Assembly: GCA_021234155.1 (NCBI GenBank)
Contig: JAJEKV010000105.1
Coordinates: 2,482,968 to 2,546,967 of the forward strand
DNA from: Isoetes taiwanensis
Taxonomy: Eukaryota > Streptophyta > Lycopodiopsida > Isoetales > Isoetaceae
DNA: 64,000 bases
Direction: 5' to 3'
Part shown: piece after piece, positions 60,181 to 64,000 of the stretch
Numbering within the stretch: position 1 is the first letter of the stretch
Layout: each line of letters begins with the position of its first letter
Notes under the pieces: model-generated
What the model was told of the DNA's origin: nothing
The model's input: the letters and a program-made list of their open reading frames with translations, nothing else
Databases searched by the model: none
Position numbers and translations under genes: made by a program

Positions 60181-60850
60181 TATATTGTTATATCATGCAT
60201 GAGCAGACTGAGTTATAATTTTCATGAACAAATTGAATCAAAATATGCATGAAGAGATAAGAGTTAAGATATGCAAGAACAGATTACTGTAGGCTTCTGT
60301 ATTTTATGCATGAATGAACAAATTGAGTTGAAATATGCATGAATAAAAAGAATTGAGATATGTATGTATTGAACTGTATACTTATGTATTTTATGCACAA
60401 ATATATTATAATTTATATTGTGGCTTCAAAATGTATGTGTACTCATGGCTGCAAAATCCATATATTCAGGATAACTGTAGTTGATCCATGTCTTGACTTT
60501 CTGATTTATTTAGTTATATGGTTTAAGTATTTTTGGCACTTTTTAGAACTCAATATAAATTGCAAACGCTATATAAAAAAAAGCACGGTACACTTGGGCA
60601 AAAACACTGTTCATTTGTGTATCGTTGACTGTAATAGAATCAGCCAAACAATCATCTCTAGTATCGAGCTTGATCCAAACAACGCAATCTGGCACTCCAG
60701 GTTTGTCCAGTTCGGCAGCAGGTCTGCAATCGGTCATCTACAATCTTATCAAAGAGGTGTTTTTCAGCCCCAAAACTTCAATTAGGTGTAGCAAGATATC
60801 CATTTTAACATGTATGTCCAGTTTAAGATTAAAAGTCTCTTGCACTTTCA

Positions 60851-61191
60851 ATGCGGGAAAGGTCTTTGCATGGGACCGTGGCGAAGTCCATGAACCATAA
60901 AGATGTGCAAAGGTTCTGCCATGATATAGTAGAGGCTCATCGTCTAGATAAGTTTGATGGAAGGCAAGGATTATGGAACTTTCTTACAGATATTGCATAT
61001 CATTCGGCCAGGTCAGAGCAAAAGATACACAGACACTACAAAGGCACTTTTTGAGACAAATATGGGGAGGCACCAGGATGCATTATTTCTTGTCCATCAA
61101 TTTTGTTGGTCCAAGTATTTCTACAAGAAAAAATTTTGTCTATAGGCTTGGTATACAAGAACAAACTTTGATTCATCTTGCAAAGACATAA
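60851..61191 (+). pseudogene. Element A transposase, middle fragment
   Basis: The frame at 60,851-61,054 reads MNHKDVQRFCHDIVEAHRLD, FDGRQGLWNFLTDIAYHSAR and QKIHRHYKGTF. It shifts at ~61,050 and continues as TNMGRHQDALFLVHQFCWSK in 60,954-61,145. No named domain was recognised. It lies immediately before the EDET segment, so it is probably the region preceding the catalytic core. Confidence 0.45.
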
Positions 61192-61420
61192 ATGAAATAT
61201 ATGCACAATTTAAGCTTGTCACAAGGCAATGTACTAGTAATAGTAGCCGAGGATGAGACTGTGGTGAAGCAATCAATTCATTAGCTTGCTAAAGATGATT
61301 GCTTGACTAGTTTTTGTGGTAATAAGGAAAACCACAAGTGCGAGGCATCCTTTGTTGTATATGTTGGTTCCAGTGATGTAGGCTATAGTTCAATTGACTT
61401 CGAATAGGTTTGACCACACT
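61192..61420 (+). pseudogene. EDET-motif DDE-like transposase core, broken
   Basis: The reading frame from 61,192 gives LSQGNVLVIVAEDETVVKQS, a TAG stop at 61,282 (context suggests TGG to TAG), then LAKDDCLTSFCGNKENHKCE and ASFVVYVGSSD. An acidic EDET at the end of a hydrophobic strand followed by FCG...HKC looks like the first catalytic strand of an RNase H-fold transposase. Family assignment is uncertain. Confidence 0.45.
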
Positions 61421-61549
61421 CATATGAGATCTCAATGGCAGGAGATATTAAGATTATGGGATGTTCATCCATAATAGGGCCTCTAATAAGACATGCATCT
61501 GATAGAGATGCAAGACATAGAGCTTGCATGATCCACGATTAGATGTCAA

Positions 61550-61574
61550 TAGAATAGAATAGAATAGAATATAC
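61550..61574. repeat. (GAATA)n pentanucleotide repeat
   Basis: Four to five AGAAT units in a row, between parts of the element A transposase. Confidence 0.8.
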
Positions 61575-61641
61575 ATTAACGTCCCTCAGGCCGTGAGGCC
61601 CCCGGACTTTTGTAGCATCCTGCGAGCTCCCAAAAATTAGG

Positions 61642-61830
61642 GTGCTGCCAACCATGGAATGTTGCTATGCCATACCATGGGAAGGAATGATTTTCAATAC
61701 AAGTATAAAGGAAGATGGAAGCATATATGGGTTGCATGATGAGAATTATATTCATAATGGCAAAAAACTTATAAACCCAATGAATAATGCATCAAGGAGA
61801 CTATGCCTTGGAAACGACCTTGTAACTTCC
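61642..61830 (+). pseudogene. Element A transposase fragment (IHNGKK segment)
   Basis: The frame reads NENYIHNGKKLINPMNNASR then RLCLGNDLVTS. A NGKKLINP...LGND segment after the EDET motif suggests the second part of the same catalytic domain, with the D of LGND a candidate catalytic residue. After ~61,830 the frame runs into unrelated sequence and SINE-like DNA. Confidence 0.4.
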
Positions 61831-61971
61831 TCTTTCTTTTTTTGGTTAAAGGACTTGAGTTATTTATTCATCACACACATCTCTGGTACATTATATGCTA
61901 GATCCACTCCAAGTCATGAAGTCGCGATATCTTATGCAAGAAGCTGCTCCATATGATTGCATATTATATAT

Positions 61972-62030
61972 GGCCAATCTCGAACCTGTGACCTCAAGGC
62001 AATGGATTTTAAAGTTCCCACTACTAGACA
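61972..62030 (-). repeat. tRNA-derived SINE head 1
   Basis: On the minus strand it reads CTTGAGGTCACAGGTTCGAG, with GGTTCGAGATT matching the Pol III B box, preceded by TGTCTAGTAGTGGGAAC. It lies directly beside a second, similar head. Confidence 0.5.
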
Positions 62031-62040
62031 GATGTTGGGC

Positions 62041-62102
62041 GTACTCAAACCCGTGACCTCAGGTGTGGCAAGTTTAAGGTCTTACCACTAGACCATGCTC
62101 CC
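62041..62102 (-). repeat. tRNA-derived SINE head 2
   Basis: On the minus strand it reads GGGAGCATGGTCTAGTGGTA, with TGGTCTAGTGG as A box. It ends in GGTCACGGGTTTGAGTAC, where GGTTTGAGTAC resembles the B box. Spacing and order match a tRNA, but the acceptor stem does not close. It is tandem with head 1 and inserted in the transposase gene. Confidence 0.55.
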
Positions 62103-62538
62103 TAGATCTTGTAACTTTGAATGATGTCTGACATGTTCTTGATAACTGCCAAGGTGAACATGGGTTAGAGTTGAATGATGTGGAAAGAAAAGATAGGCAG
62201 AATTGGAGAGCAACCCAACGCATTGCATCTAGGAGAGTGTATAATGGTTGAATGGCCCACCAATGAGAACCCTAGGTACAGAAACATATTTTTCGGTGGT
62301 GGTATTGTATATTGACATCTTTCTATCATCTACCATGGTTTTGCGTGATCGAGTTAAAGCTGCTTCGACTGTTTCTTTTTTCTTCAAGTGTTTCTGAATA
62401 TGTATTTAGCATTTTCCATGTTATTTTTAAGAAAGCAAACAACATGGCCAATTAACATGTGGTAGGTTATGGAGGTTGTAGCTAATAGATCATGATCAAC
62501 TTTGTGTATCCCAAAACTTTGTTAGTCAACAAACTTTT

Positions 62539-62988
62539 ATGGACATTCAGATCTTATGCGACTATGTTTTGCTATTGATTACGTATTTTAGAGACAATTT
62601 TGGGCATCTTTATATTCCTTACAAATCTACAGGCTCTGATGTTTGTGAAAATTTCTTCTCCAAAATTGGAGGTATGGTGAGAAATGAAAAATGTTATAGC
62701 GGAGCAGATTTGCTGGAGAGTTCAAGTGCATTGAATTGTATAGCTAAATTTCAAAGTGTGTCTGAGTTGCTTTTTCCGAAGGCACATGCAAAACACGAAC
62801 ATATTTGGCAAGAGCTAGAAAAGAAAGTTGACATGGATGGAAACGAAATAGGTTGTGATTTCTCTAATTATAAGCTTATAAGCACAAATTTCAAGTTAGT
62901 GGATGCTTTAAAAGAAGGATTTGTAATTGTTCAAGACTTGTGGAGTGCAGTGAATTTGTATGCAATAAAAAAAAATGGAAGGAATTGA
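62539..62988 (+). CDS. Element A transposase C-terminal part (partial)
   Basis: Open for 149 codons: FRDNFGHLYIPYKSTGSDVC, ENFFSKIGGMVRNEKCYSGA then DLLESSSALNCIAKFQ, ending in ALKEGFVIVQDLWSAVNLYA. The TGSDxCExFFSxxG motif with a preceding IP word is one I associate with the C-terminal part of DDE-like transposon proteins in plants and invertebrates; the superfamily name is uncertain. It is clean and separated from the upstream parts by SINE heads and ~450 bp without coding signs. A likely continuation (62,995-63,180) reads HEDYFHPGYYTQLERNHIGN. Confidence 0.5.
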   Translation: MDIQILCDYVLLLITYFRDNFGHLYIPYKSTGSDVCENFFSKIGGMVRNEKCYSGADLLESSSALNCIAKFQSVSELLFPKAHAKHEHIWQELEKKVDMDGNEIGCDFSNYKLISTNFKLVDALKEGFVIVQDLWSAVNLYAIKKNGRN

Positions 62989-63187
62989 TGGAACATGCCT
63001 TGGATACATGAGGATTACTTTCATCCTGGTTATTATACACAACTGGAAAGAAACCATATAGGGAATGGGACAGATATTGTGGATACAAATATAGAATTTG
63101 AACATAATCATTCTAACAGTGAAGAGAGTGAAGAGGTGGCTGTGGAATCAGAGTTAAGTCATGTGTTTGATGAGATGTTGGATGTCA

Positions 63188-63235
63188 ATGGTTGTTATGT
63201 GTTGGTTGTTATGTGTTGGTTGTTATGTGTTGGGG
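63188..63235. repeat. 15-bp minisatellite
   Basis: Three tandem copies of GGTTGTTATGTGTT(G), at the end of the element A coding remains. Confidence 0.8.
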
Positions 63236-63311
63236 GATTTAATTTTTATATGTTGGATGTTAATGGTTTGTGTTGCAAAAAATTTTTTTTGGCCCCTTCA
63301 GGGCCTTAGGG

Positions 63312-63330
63312 ACCCCCCCCCCCCCCGGGG
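63312..63330. repeat. Poly-C homopolymer
   Basis: A run of about 14 C followed by GGGG after GGGCCTTAGGGA. Its length is probably unreliable in the assembly. Confidence 0.85.
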
Positions 63331-63399
63331 TGGCAAAAATTTTAGAATTCAAACCAGAAAAAAATTTCATCACTTGTAGCTTTTCAATTTCATCACAAT

Positions 63400-64000
63400 A
63401 AAACAAATAGAACATAAGTAAAAGTTACCATAAAAGATAGAGCAGATTGATCCCATTATTCTGAAAGTCATAAAGTTTGCAACACCCATACACAAACATT
63501 TTTCAACTAGAATTTAACAGCAGCCTTTGGCCTCCATGGATTCTTGTGGTGAGAAACCAAAGTGGGAAACTTTTCTGCTTGTTAGAACAAGGATCTAGAA
63601 GCCTTGGAATTTGCTTAATAACTGCCTCAAAATCTAAAAATGCATGGTAATTTTTTGCAAGCTTCATTCGGAATGAGCCATAAGACAATATCCAATAGCG
63701 CAATCCTGTATTAATCAGCTGGTAGAATGTGAAAGCCGACCAAACCCGGCCGAAAAATTGCTGTTTTAGCATAGATAACTTAACTAAACATATCCATATC
63801 ATACACTATCAAAAAGATCTCGGAGAGAGCTTTCCAACGCAATAAAAATCATCTAAAACAGAGCTCTAGATCAAAAATTATGATAAGAAATATGTTGCCG
63901 GTGGGGAAACTGCACTACATGCACCCTTCAAGCCCTTCATGTGCCTATTATGCACCACACACACAAAAAGAAGGCTTTTGTTGTGAGCCATTGGTTGTTG
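63400..64000. other. Right-flank sequence, possible LTR fragment
   Basis: No supported gene. A word near 63,827, GAGCTTTCCAACGCAATAAA, is of a kind I have often seen near the ends of plant LTR retrotransposons. A minus-strand frame (63,503-63,802) has no recognisable domain. The window ends before any second LTR could be seen. Confidence 0.3.

Larger units (their letters stand above)
56790..63250 (+). mobile_element. Element A, copy 2 (longer copy, transposase remains)
   Basis: The left edge is abrupt: the PPR spacer stops after CAATCTCCTCATT and element A starts with TTTTACAATGATTTTCG, the same start as copy 1. The first ~3.65 kb matches copy 1. The remaining ~2.8 kb encodes zinc-finger, DDE-like and C-terminal parts of a transposase in several exon-like pieces. 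No right terminal repeat was identified, so the right limit is approximate. 57,180-59,140 is non-coding as far as I can see. Confidence 0.7.

Noticed and set aside
62041-62102. Functional tRNA gene
   Set aside because: A and B boxes are present but the acceptor and anticodon stems do not pair; a SINE head explains it better.

Overview
The window looks like nuclear DNA of a land plant. I lean towards a fern or another seed-free lineage with many organelle RNA-editing PPR genes, but this is inference. The main evidence is an array of PLS-type pentatricopeptide repeat (PPR) genes, all on the minus strand, spread from about 1.3 to 56.8 kb and broken up by transposable elements. No bacterial operons, CRISPR arrays, intact tRNA genes or rRNA genes were found.

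Layout. 1-1,300: non-coding sequence of unknown nature. 1,300-9,826: PPR unit 1 (partial), units 2-4 and the 3' part of unit 5. 9,827-15,897: a composite insertion inside unit 5, holding a 1.4 kb pyrimidine-only tract, ~100 bp degenerate tandem repeats, a TTCTAGAA-rich stretch and a tRNA-like SINE head. 15,898-17,295: rest of unit 5 and start of unit 6. 17,296-21,530: second insertion, carrying a ~165 bp direct-repeat pair. 21,531-33,135: rest of unit 6, units 7-11 and a stub of unit 12. 33,136-37,648: a unique segment plus the first, truncated copy of element A. 37,649-47,207: units 13-16 and the 3' part of unit 17. 47,208-55,601: an 8.4 kb candidate DNA transposon with imperfect terminal inverted repeats. 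It encodes a DUF7869-like protein on the plus strand and a DLPYG-motif methyltransferase-like protein on the minus strand, and has two arrays of palindromes. 55,602-56,790: 5' part of unit 17, the cleanest PPR sequence here. 56,790-63,250: a longer copy of element A with remains of a zinc-finger/DDE-like transposase, interrupted by tRNA-derived SINE heads. 63,250-64,000: homopolymer C tract and possible LTR sequence.

Each PPR unit is about 2.1 kb: roughly 1.8-1.9 kb of PPR coding sequence, then a conserved ~0.3 kb spacer. Seventeen units can be traced. None has one open frame, but the differences between units are mostly 1-4 base indels and swaps at CTG/CAG (CHG) positions. That pattern fits systematic base-calling error at methylated CHG sites in a multi-copy region that could not be polished. 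The pseudogene labels below therefore mean 'frame broken in this sequence', not proven loss of function.

The most novel object is the 47.2-55.6 kb element. It combines a DUF7869 protein, a spliced methyltransferase-like gene and hairpin arrays whose outer arms vary in step with each other. I do not recognise this combination as a named transposon superfamily.
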